A stretch of 6,910 nucleotides of DNA from Anaerolineae bacterium (lineage in GTDB: Bacteria; Chloroflexota; Anaerolineae; J102), in the NCBI GenBank assembly GCA_027036755.1, contig JALWDV010000752.1:1-6910 (forward strand), in the 5' to 3' direction. Position numbers and translations under genes: made by a program. Below, in pieces: positions 1-5,337 of the stretch; position 1 is the stretch's first letter, and each line of letters opens with the position of its first letter. Under the pieces are notes generated by a model, which did no database searches, was not told where the DNA came from, and saw nothing but the letters and a program-made list of their open reading frames with translations.

Positions 1-115
1 CCGGGGGATGAAGTCCCCCGGCTAGAAACAGCGCCCCTTCGGGGCTAGCCGGATTTATCCGGCGCTGTTTTGTAGCCCGGCGACTTCATCGCCGGGCGGA
101 CGTGGCGAACGCCAC
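1..115. repeat. Composite palindromic (REPIN/BIME-like) repeat
   Basis: Two hairpins face each other around a central stem. The left hairpin (1-21) has an 8-bp stem, CCGGGGGA/TCCCCCGG, with loop TGAAG. The right hairpin (75-97) has a 9-bp stem, GCCCGGCGA/TCGCCGGGC, with loop CTTCA, the reverse complement of the left loop. Between them AAACAGCGCC (26-35) pairs perfectly with GGCGCTGTTT (61-70), and smaller palindromes lie inside (33-45 and 48-63). Each hairpin is preceded, read inward to outward, by a TAG trinucleotide (GTAG at 72-75; CTAG on the other strand). A further small palindrome, GTGGCG/CGCCAC, follows at 102-115. A tetranucleotide ending in TAG before a palindrome, in inverted pairs, is the layout of REP doublets mobilised by RAYT transposases. 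No transposase is present here, so the family assignment is inference. Confidence 0.7.
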
Positions 116-338
116 TATAGCGATTCGAGTTGTGAACATTCATCATTCGGCCAAAACGCCCGGCTGGCCCTAACTCATTTAGGACGCACTCAAAGGATTT
201 TTGCTGCGAATATCCGCGATGAGCTGACTTTTCAGCTTCATCTGCGGCGAATCGAAAGGCGAATGATAGGAAAACGATTAGAATTTGACAAGAAGTTCAT
301 AACAGGCTCTAATTTTTGTACGTGTACTACCCCCCCCC
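116..338. other. Intergenic, no gene seen; one hairpin at 214-247
   Basis: I find no credible coding region here. The one notable structure is an imperfect hairpin at 214-247: GATGAGCTGA (218-227) pairs with TCAGCTTCATC (232-242) with one bulged base, and outer CCGC/GCGG can extend it. It looks like another dispersed palindromic repeat. The stretch ends in a run of nine C (330-338) next to nine A (339-347), the latter belonging to the terminator of the regulator gene. Confidence 0.4.
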
Positions 339-389
339 AAAAAAAAAGCCCGGGCCCGCGGGATGTTCTCCTTGCTTTTGGGCCCGGGC
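339..389 (-). terminator. Intrinsic terminator of the OmpR-type regulator gene
   Basis: On the minus strand GCCCGGGCCC (389-380) pairs perfectly with GGGCCCGGGC (357-348) around a 22-nt loop, directly followed by nine T (347-339) and then nine G. A 10-bp all-GC stem plus a long U-tract is textbook Rho-independent termination. It begins 30 nt after the stop codon of the regulator gene. The loop contains a ribosome-binding-site-like sequence identical to the one in front of gcvH. Confidence 0.92.
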
Positions 390-418
390 CTCGTTATCTC
401 TCGTTCGATAGTCGTCCG

Positions 419-1129
419 TCAGGCGGTGCTGGGCAGATACAAAGGCTCGCCACCGATGGTGACCTGACCCGGCAGATCGATAGTGTAGCCGCGGTTGCGG
501 GCGACGGTTTTCAACACCTGTGGATTGGAGACGTTTTCTTCGATGTGTTTTCGCAGCCAATGGATATGCACGTGCAGGGTGCGGATATCCTGAATCCGGT
601 TGACCTTCCACACATTTTTCATCAGCGTCGATTGGCTGACCGGCTCGCCCGCGTGGAGCATGAGCGTTTCCATCAGCTTGGCCATCTTGGGATTCAGTTG
701 CACCTTGCCTTTGGGCCCATCCAGCACCAGCGTGCGCCGGTCCAGGGTGTAGGGCGCCAGTTGGATGACATATTCGGGCCGTGAGGCGATGAGCGCCTCG
801 ATGGTCTTCTTCAGTTTTTTGAAGACGAAAGGCTTGCTTACGATCTCGTCATAATATGAAACATCCTTGGGAGCCGCTCGGCCGCTTTTGAGCAAAATAA
901 TGAAAGGTTTGAGATAATGCGCTCTGGCGGCCTGCGTAATGCGGCGCACCTTGCCCGGCGTGTTGGCGTCATAATCAATCAGGATAAGGTCTGGATTGAA
1001 TTCCTTTATTTTGTGTAGGGTGGGACGCAATGTGTAGGTGCATTCGACGGTGTAATGGGCTGCCAGCTCTTTACAGAAGCCGCCATTGGTCTCATCGCCC
1101 ATGACGGCCAGTACACGATGGTTGGTCAT
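419..1129 (-). CDS. OmpR/PhoB-family winged-helix regulator with degenerate receiver
   Basis: The 236-residue protein has a receiver-like N-terminal half (about 1-115) and a C-terminal Trans_reg_C winged helix (about 127-219). The winged helix is clear: the pattern around 183-216 (RTLHVHIHWLRKHIEEN, then VLKTVARNRGYTID) is the recognition-helix and wing signature of OmpR/PhoB DNA-binding domains. In the receiver half the likely phosphoacceptor is D52 (LILIDYDA) and the conserved lysine is K99 (SKPF). The N-terminal acidic pair is displaced (VMGDE at 9-13) and the switch Thr/Ser region reads LLKSG (79-83), so phosphorylation control is doubtful. The start is supported by AGGAGT at 1136-1141, 6 nt before the ATG. 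No histidine kinase gene lies nearby, and the gene appears monocistronic, with its own terminator. It is likely a cytoplasmic transcription factor; its targets are unknown, and nothing in the sequence ties it to the gcv operon. Confidence 0.85.
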   Translation of the reverse strand: MTNHRVLAVMGDETNGGFCKELAAHYTVECTYTLRPTLHKIKEFNPDLILIDYDANTPGKVRRITQAARAHYLKPFIILLKSGRAAPKDVSYYDEIVSKPFVFKKLKKTIEALIASRPEYVIQLAPYTLDRRTLVLDGPKGKVQLNPKMAKLMETLMLHAGEPVSQSTLMKNVWKVNRIQDIRTLHVHIHWLRKHIEENVSNPQVLKTVARNRGYTIDLPGQVTIGGEPLYLPSTA

Positions 1130-1161
1130 TTTTTTACTCCTAAAGTTTCGGGGAGGGGGGA

Positions 1162-1229
1162 CTCAACGGCGTTTCTCGACGCGTTGGGTGACGACCACCC
1201 CCAACATTGACCGATACATCGCCGTTGAG
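1162..1229 (-). promoter_or_regulatory. Long inverted repeat just upstream of the regulator gene
   Basis: CTCAACGGCG (1162-1171) and CGCCGTTGAG (1220-1229) are perfect 10-bp inverted copies 48 nt apart. Between them GTTGGGTG (1183-1190) can pair with CACCCCCAAC (1196-1205), with two extra C bulged. If transcribed this would be a two-tier stem-loop about 20 nt above the ribosome binding site of the regulator gene; as DNA it could be a bipartite operator. No convincing -10/-35 pair was recognised, so whether it is in the leader or upstream of the promoter is open. Confidence 0.45.
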
Positions 1230-1240
1230 CGCGCAGACTG

Positions 1241-1257
1241 CATGACGCGACGTCATG
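1241..1257. promoter_or_regulatory. Short perfect dyad, possible operator
   Basis: CATGACG-CGA-CGTCATG is a perfect 7-bp inverted repeat with a 3-bp centre, about 110 bp upstream of the regulator start codon. Its size fits a binding site for a dimeric transcription factor, possibly autoregulation. On the plus strand it is followed by six T, so a weak plus-strand terminator is an alternative, but no plus-strand gene precedes it. Confidence 0.3.
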
Positions 1258-1318
1258 TTTTTTCCTGAACAGTCGCCATGAGCGATAGCTCACCACATAA
1301 CGAACGAAAATCCCTTGT

Positions 1319-1404
1319 TACGTCATTCCGACGACCGCAGGGAGGAGGAATCTCCTCGGTTGCAAGGGGATTTTTCGGTCGCTGCGCTCCCTCGAAATGA
1401 CGTA
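1319..1404. repeat. Dispersed palindromic repeat (CGTCATTCCGA type)
   Basis: The ends TACGTCATTCCGA (1319-1331) and TCGAAATGACGTA (1392-1404) are inverted copies with one mismatch. The interior continues imperfectly: GCAGGGAG (1337-1344) faces CGCTCCCT (1385-1392), and an AATCTCC block faces GGGGATTT. This layout of TCATTCCGA near one end, GCGCTCCCTCGAAATGA at the other and an AATCTCC core resembles an intergenic palindrome common in several bacterial phyla. That likeness is from memory, not a search. Apparent plus-strand reading frames through it are a by-product of its GC-rich arms. Confidence 0.65.
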
Positions 1405-1437
1405 GGAGATCCTGTTTGGGGAACATTTTTACGGATT

Positions 1438-1457
1438 ATCCGCGTTCATCCGCGTCC
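1438..1457. repeat. Tandem 10-bp direct repeat
   Basis: ATCCGCGTTC is directly followed by ATCCGCGTCC (9 of 10 identical). It lies in the gene-free stretch, next to the palindromic repeat, and resembles a short dispersed intergenic motif. No function is evident. Confidence 0.4.
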
Positions 1458-1491
1458 TATTTACGGAACAGAATCTCGTGTGGTGAATAGA

Positions 1492-1737
1492 TTAGGTTGA
1501 GGGTAGGTTTTGCCATTCACTCCACCAGGCATAAGGCAACCATCTATAGCCTGGCTTCAACGTGTCCCCGAATGCTGTGGCGCTGACCACGGTTCCGTCG
1601 TTATAATTGAACGACGTTCAGCACATTTAGTAGGCGCTTATTATGTTCGAAATGCCGTTGTTTGTCAAATTAGCTAAACGGAGAAGCGCCGGGTGTTGCG
1701 GGAAGCATTTTTCGGCATGGTTCAGATCGTCCTTCCA
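1492..1737 (-). pseudogene. Possible decayed gene remnant (unrecognised family)
   Basis: On the minus strand one frame reads as protein-like sequence from 1737 to a TAA at 1492-1494, interrupted by only two stops (TAA at 1627-1629 and TGA at 1618-1620). The first segment (36 codons) contains HPALLRLANLTNNG. The second (41 codons) contains FNYNDGTVV and YRWLPYAWWSEWQNL, a composition more like a real protein than a shadow frame. There is no start codon with a ribosome binding site. The frame stops at a TGA (1738-1740) one base before an inverted-repeat element, as if the 5' part had been lost. I do not recognise the family. Two clustered stops could also mean that this is simply noncoding DNA with a lucky frame. 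Confidence 0.3.
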
Positions 1738-1741
1738 TCAG

Positions 1742-1868
1742 CTTTACAATTTCAATAGGGGCAACGCCTGGCAAAGCTCGTCAAACGTAAATCGTCAAAC
1801 GTCAAAGCGTGGCGAAACAGGCTCTTTTTGACATTTGACGTATGACGTTTGACGGAGAAATTGTAAAG
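1742..1868. repeat. MITE-like nested inverted repeat with CGTCAAACGT units
   Basis: Perfect 12-bp terminal inverted repeats, CTTTACAATTTC (1742-1753) and GAAATTGTAAAG (1857-1868), bound the element; with a 3-nt bulge the match extends to CCAT/ATGG outside. Inside, CGTCAAACGT occurs twice on the plus strand (1779-1788 and 1793-1802) and once inverted (1845-1854), with a partial inverted TTTGACGT at 1834-1841. The element is about 127 bp and encodes nothing. This is the shape of a small non-autonomous element or a structured intergenic repeat; the source transposase is not in view. Confidence 0.6.
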
Positions 1869-1927
1869 ATGGTTTTGAATAAGAATGAACCATGCCCATT
1901 TTTCTAAAATTGCGGACCGACGCGCAT

Positions 1928-1966
1928 AACAAAGCCCCGGCGGCGTGAAGACCGCCAGGGCTTGTT
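1928..1966 (-). terminator. Hairpin terminator of the gcv operon
   Basis: On the minus strand AAGCCCTGGCGG (1963-1952) pairs with CCGCCGGGGCTT (1943-1932), 11 of 12 positions, around an 8-nt loop. AACA/TGTT beyond it lengthens the stem with one bulged base. It starts 43 nt after the gcvPB stop. The U-rich part (CTTTGTTATG) is short and partly inside the stem, so it is a weaker intrinsic terminator than the one after the regulator gene, but its position fits the end of the operon. Confidence 0.65.
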
Positions 1967-2009
1967 CCTGCCAGGCGAGAGAAGGGGAGAAGGGCGTTAG
2001 TGATGGTCG

Positions 2010-3476
2010 TTATTGGGTGGCCGTGGCGGATGGCAGGCGGGTGAGGATGGGATGACGCGCTGCGCGAACTTCGTCCAGACGCCGCGTGGGCGCGTTGACG
2101 GGCGCTTTGTGCAAAAGTTCAGGCGTTTCGCGGGCTTCGTCCGCGATCTTGTCCAGCGCGTCGAGAAAAGCGTCGATGGTTTCCTTGTCTTCCGTTTCCG
2201 TCGGCTCGATCATCAGAGCCTCGTGGACGATGAGAGGGAAGTAGATGGTGGGGGGATGGAAATCGTAATCGATGAGACGCTTTGCGATGTCCAGCGTGTG
2301 AATGTCCTCCGCTCCTGAGATTTTTCCCTGCGCGACTGTCTCGTGTTTACAGCATCGATGTCCGTATGGTATGGGATAATCGCCCATTTGTAAAATCCGG
2401 GCCTGGATGTAGTTGGCGTTGAGAACAGCGGTTTCGCTGACTTCCCGCAGGCCCGCCGCGCCGTGCATACGGATGTAGGTGTAGGCTTTGACCATAACGC
2501 CGAAGTTGCCATGAAAGCTCTTGATGCGACCAATGCTCTGGGCCGGCTGTTTCCATACGTATTCGCCCGCGTCTTCTTTCAGGTCCACAATGGGGCCGGG
2601 CAGGAAGGGAGCCAGCTCGGCCACGACGCCCACAGGCCCGCTGCCCGGACCGCCGCCGCCGTGGGGCGTGCTGAAAGTCTTGTGCAGATTGAAGTGCATC
2701 ACGTCGATGCCCAGATCGCCCGGGCGCACCACGCCCATGATGGCGTTGAGATTGGCGCCATCGCCATAGACCAGGCCGCCTGCTTCGTGCACCAGCTTGC
2801 ACACTTCCACGATGTTCGATTCGAACAGGCCCAGGGTGTTGGGATTCGTGATCATGATGCCGATGACTTCGTCATCCAGAGCCGCTTTCAGAGCCTCGAT
2901 GTCGACATTGCCATCTTTATCGCTGGGGATTTGCACCGCGGTGAATCCGGCCATGGCGGTGCTGGCGGGATTGGTGCCGTGCGCGGAGTCGGGCGCCAAA
3001 ATCTTGTGGCGCTGGGTTTCGCCCCGGGCCAGTTGCGCGGCCCGCATGATGAGCACGCCCGTGAATTCGCCATGCGCGCCCGCGGCCGGCTGCAACGACA
3101 CCGCATCGAAGCCCGCGATCTCTGCGATCATCTGCTGCAGGTCGTACATCAGGCCCATTGCGCCCTGCACGGTGTGCGGGTCTTGCAGGGGGTGGATGGC
3201 GGTGAATCCGGGCAATCGAGCGGCCCATTCATTCACCTTGGGATTGTACTTCATGGTGCAGGAGCCCAGGGGATAGAAACCCTTGTCCACTGCGTAATTC
3301 TTCTGGCTGAGACGGAGGTAATGGCGCGTGGCCTGCACCAGACTAAGCTCGGGCAGGGGCAGCTCATCCCGCACGAATTCAGCGGGGATGGGCGTTTCGG
3401 GCACATCCGGCTCGGGCATGTCCACGCCCGTGCGACCGGGCGTGCTCAGATCGTAGATGTAGTCGTCGTATTTCAT
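2010..3476 (-). CDS. gcvPB: Glycine dehydrogenase (decarboxylating) subunit 2, P-protein beta
   Basis: This is the PLP-binding subunit of the split P-protein. With the alpha subunit it decarboxylates glycine and transfers the aminomethyl group to the lipoyl arm of H-protein, in the cytoplasm. The Schiff-base lysine is K266 in HFNLHKTFSTPHGGGG, followed by the glycine-rich GPGSGP loop. Other family blocks are GSCTMKYNPK (71-80), DSAHGTNPAS (163-172) and, near the C-terminus, a FHPPTIYFPLIV...ALMIEPTETE stretch and RRLDEVRAAR. The 488 residues match the usual length. Two adjacent ATG codons occur at 3479 and 3476. GGAGGT (3483-3488) lies 3 nt from the first and 6 nt from the second, so I prefer the second. 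The A of the gcvPA stop TGA is the first base of this ATG, indicating translational coupling. Last gene of the operon. Confidence 0.97.
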   Translation of the reverse strand: MKYDDYIYDLSTPGRTGVDMPEPDVPETPIPAEFVRDELPLPELSLVQATRHYLRLSQKNYAVDKGFYPLGSCTMKYNPKVNEWAARLPGFTAIHPLQDPHTVQGAMGLMYDLQQMIAEIAGFDAVSLQPAAGAHGEFTGVLIMRAAQLARGETQRHKILAPDSAHGTNPASTAMAGFTAVQIPSDKDGNVDIEALKAALDDEVIGIMITNPNTLGLFESNIVEVCKLVHEAGGLVYGDGANLNAIMGVVRPGDLGIDVMHFNLHKTFSTPHGGGGPGSGPVGVVAELAPFLPGPIVDLKEDAGEYVWKQPAQSIGRIKSFHGNFGVMVKAYTYIRMHGAAGLREVSETAVLNANYIQARILQMGDYPIPYGHRCCKHETVAQGKISGAEDIHTLDIAKRLIDYDFHPPTIYFPLIVHEALMIEPTETEDKETIDAFLDALDKIADEARETPELLHKAPVNAPTRRLDEVRAARHPILTRLPSATATQ

Positions 3477-4858
3477 CATTTCACCTCCAGCTCCAGCCGA
3501 ATGTGCGGGGCCGCCGCCTCTTTCAGCGCGGTCACCAGATCATCGATCTCCTCCCGCGGGTTCATCTCGGTCACGCACAGCAGCATTGCGTCTCCCAGAT
3601 GGGGATAATCCTGGCTGAGATCGTAGCCGCCGATGATGCCGTATTCCTCCAGCAGGAAACGGTTGATTTCGGTCACGGGGCGCGGACATTTGACCACGAA
3701 TTCCTTGAAGAATGGTTTATCGTCCAGCACTTCGTAGCCATCCAGTTGGGCGATCTGCCGGGCCGCGTAATGGGCCTTGTGCCAGCTTAGCTCCGCCACC
3801 TTGCGCAAGCCATGCTTGCCCATGGCGGCCAGATATGCGGCCGCGGCCAGGGCGTTGAGGGCCTGGTTCGAGCAGATGTTGCTGGTGGCCTTTTCGCGGC
3901 GGATGTGTTGCTCGCGGGTGGAGAGGGTGAGCACGTAGCCGCGATTGCCGTCTGCATCCACGGTCTCGCCCACCAGACGCCCGGAGCTCTTGCGCACGTG
4001 CTTCATGCGGAAGGCGAAGATGCCCAGGTAAGGTCCGCCAAAGCTAAGGCCGTTGCCCAGCGACTGCCCCTCGGCGGTGACGATATCCGCGCCGTATTCT
4101 CCGGGCGGCTTCAGCAGGCCCAGCGCGATGGGATCGGTGGCCACGGCCAACAATGCGCCCTTGGCGTGCACCGCGTCGGCCAGGTCCTGCATCTCCTGGG
4201 GCGTATGAAGCTGGCCCAGAAAATCGGGGTTCTGCACGATAACCAGCGCGGTGTCCTTGTTGGTGAGATCGATGAGGGCCCGGAAATCGGAGTCGCCCGT
4301 CTCATCCCCCACGATGTTCAGCTCCATGCCCTGGGTGTACGTGCGCAGCACTTCTCGATATTGGGGATGGAGGGTGGGGGAGACGACGATGGTGCGGCGC
4401 TTGTGGCGCAGGATATTGACGGCCATGATCGCAGCCTCGGCCACGGCTGTGGCGCCGTCGTAATGCGATGCGTTCACCACCTCCATGCCCGTCAGGGCCG
4501 CGGCCATGCTCTGATACTCGAACGCAGCCTGCAGCGTGCCCTGGCTGATCTCGGGCTGATAGGGCGTGTAGGCGGTGTAGAATTCGCCCCGGCTGATGAC
4601 CGTATCGACGATGGCGGGGACGAAGTGGTTGTAAGCGCCCGCGCCCAAAAAGCTGGCGAACTCCCGCAGATTCGCGTTCTCCGCGGCCATCATATCCAGC
4701 TCGCGCATCACCTCCATCTCGGTCAGGGGCTCTGGCAAATCCAATTGAGGATAGCGGAACTCGGCCGGGACGTCGGCGAAAAGCTCGTCGATATCCTCGA
4801 TGCCGATGGCGTCCATCATGGCCCGACGGTCGTCATCGGTGACAGGTATGTAGCGCAT
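3476..4858 (-). CDS. gcvPA: Glycine dehydrogenase (decarboxylating) subunit 1, P-protein alpha
   Basis: The 460-residue N-terminal-half subunit of the two-part P-protein forms the heteromeric decarboxylase with GcvPB. It has the PLP-enzyme fold but not the cofactor lysine. Family blocks include FLGAGAYNHFVP (70-81), YTPYQPEISQGTLQ (97-110), NASHYDGATA (129-138) and, in the C-terminal half, the TREQHIRREKATSNICSNQA stretch typical of P-proteins. The length is slightly above the usual ~450. The start ATG at 4858 has GGGAG at 4868-4872, 9 nt upstream, inside the end of gcvH; only 3 nt separate the gcvH stop from this start. The ribosome binding site of gcvPB is inside the last codons of this gene. 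A split rather than fused P-protein is the usual form in Gram-positives, Thermotogae, Chloroflexota and archaea. Confidence 0.97.
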   Translation of the reverse strand: MRYIPVTDDDRRAMMDAIGIEDIDELFADVPAEFRYPQLDLPEPLTEMEVMRELDMMAAENANLREFASFLGAGAYNHFVPAIVDTVISRGEFYTAYTPYQPEISQGTLQAAFEYQSMAAALTGMEVVNASHYDGATAVAEAAIMAVNILRHKRRTIVVSPTLHPQYREVLRTYTQGMELNIVGDETGDSDFRALIDLTNKDTALVIVQNPDFLGQLHTPQEMQDLADAVHAKGALLAVATDPIALGLLKPPGEYGADIVTAEGQSLGNGLSFGGPYLGIFAFRMKHVRKSSGRLVGETVDADGNRGYVLTLSTREQHIRREKATSNICSNQALNALAAAAYLAAMGKHGLRKVAELSWHKAHYAARQIAQLDGYEVLDDKPFFKEFVVKCPRPVTEINRFLLEEYGIIGGYDLSQDYPHLGDAMLLCVTEMNPREEIDDLVTALKEAAAPHIRLELEVK

Positions 4859-4861
4859 CTG

Positions 4862-5257
4862 TCAATGCTCCCGAGTGGCGTTGTAGGCTTCGTATGCGGC
4901 TGCGTCCATCAACGCGTCCAGCTCCGAGAGAGCGCTGGCCCTGACTTTGAAAATCCAGGCGCCGTACGGGTCCTCGTTGATGGCTTCGGGCGAATCGTCC
5001 AGGGCTTCGTTCACTTCGACGATCTCGCCGGAGACGGGCGTGATGATGTCGGCCGCGGCCTTCACCGATTCCACGGTGCTGACCACATCGCCGGCGCTGA
5101 CTTCATCGCCCACTTCGGGCAGTTCGACATAAACGATATCGGAAAGCGCGTCCTGGGCGTAATCGCTGATGCCCACCACGACGATGCCATCGTCCTCGAC
5201 GCGGGCCCACTCGTCGGTTTCTGCGTATTTCAGGTTGGGGTCGTATTTCAGGGTCAT
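4862..5257 (-). CDS. gcvH: Glycine cleavage system H protein (lipoyl carrier)
   Basis: The 131-residue lipoyl-carrying shuttle moves the aminomethyl intermediate from P-protein to T-protein and then presents dihydrolipoate to L-protein. The lipoylation site is K66 in the conserved TVESVKAAAD block (61-70). Other landmarks are the N-terminal YAETDEWARVEDDG, VGISDYAQDALSDIVYVELPEVG in the middle and the C-terminal NEDPYGAWIFKV. The start is supported by AGGAGA (5265-5270), 7 nt before the ATG. The gene lies 77 nt after gcvT and 3 nt before gcvPA. The gcvT-gcvH gap is the only one in the operon long enough for a separate signal. Lipoylation must be provided by enzymes encoded elsewhere. Confidence 0.98.
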   Translation of the reverse strand: MTLKYDPNLKYAETDEWARVEDDGIVVVGISDYAQDALSDIVYVELPEVGDEVSAGDVVSTVESVKAAADIITPVSGEIVEVNEALDDSPEAINEDPYGAWIFKVRASALSELDALMDAAAYEAYNATREH

Positions 5258-5320
5258 GGGATGTTCTCCTTGTGGGGATGTTGGTGGGGTTGGGTTTGGT
5301 GTTGGATATAGGGTATACCA

Positions 5321-5337
5321 CCGACTTCAGTCGGCTA
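5321..5337 (-). repeat. REP-like mini-palindrome fused to the gcvT stop codon
   Basis: On the minus strand TAG (5337-5335, the gcvT stop) is directly followed by CCGAC-TGAA-GTCGG (5334-5321), a 5-bp stem with a 4-nt loop. TAG followed by a GC-rich palindrome with a TGAA/TTCA loop is the same layout as both hairpins of the composite repeat at 1-97, so this may be a short member of the same family. There is no U-tract, so it is not an intrinsic terminator. It could affect mRNA stability between gcvT and gcvH. Confidence 0.45.

Noticed and set aside
1278..1400. Short plus-strand frame starting MSDSSPHNERK
   Set aside because: Most of it runs through the palindromic repeat at 1319-1404 and there is no convincing ribosome binding site.
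1779..1854. CRISPR-like short repeats (CGTCAAACGT)
   Set aside because: The repeats are only 10 bp, unevenly spaced and partly inverted, with no spacers of regular length and no cas genes.
2463..3608. 381-codon open frame on the plus strand
   Set aside because: It is antisense to gcvPB and the end of gcvPA, with low-information composition; a frame shadow.
3812..5311. 499-codon open frame on the plus strand
   Set aside because: It lies antisense to gcvPA and gcvH, whose protein families are unmistakable, and its His/Gly/Val-rich translation is a typical shadow of GC-rich coding sequence.
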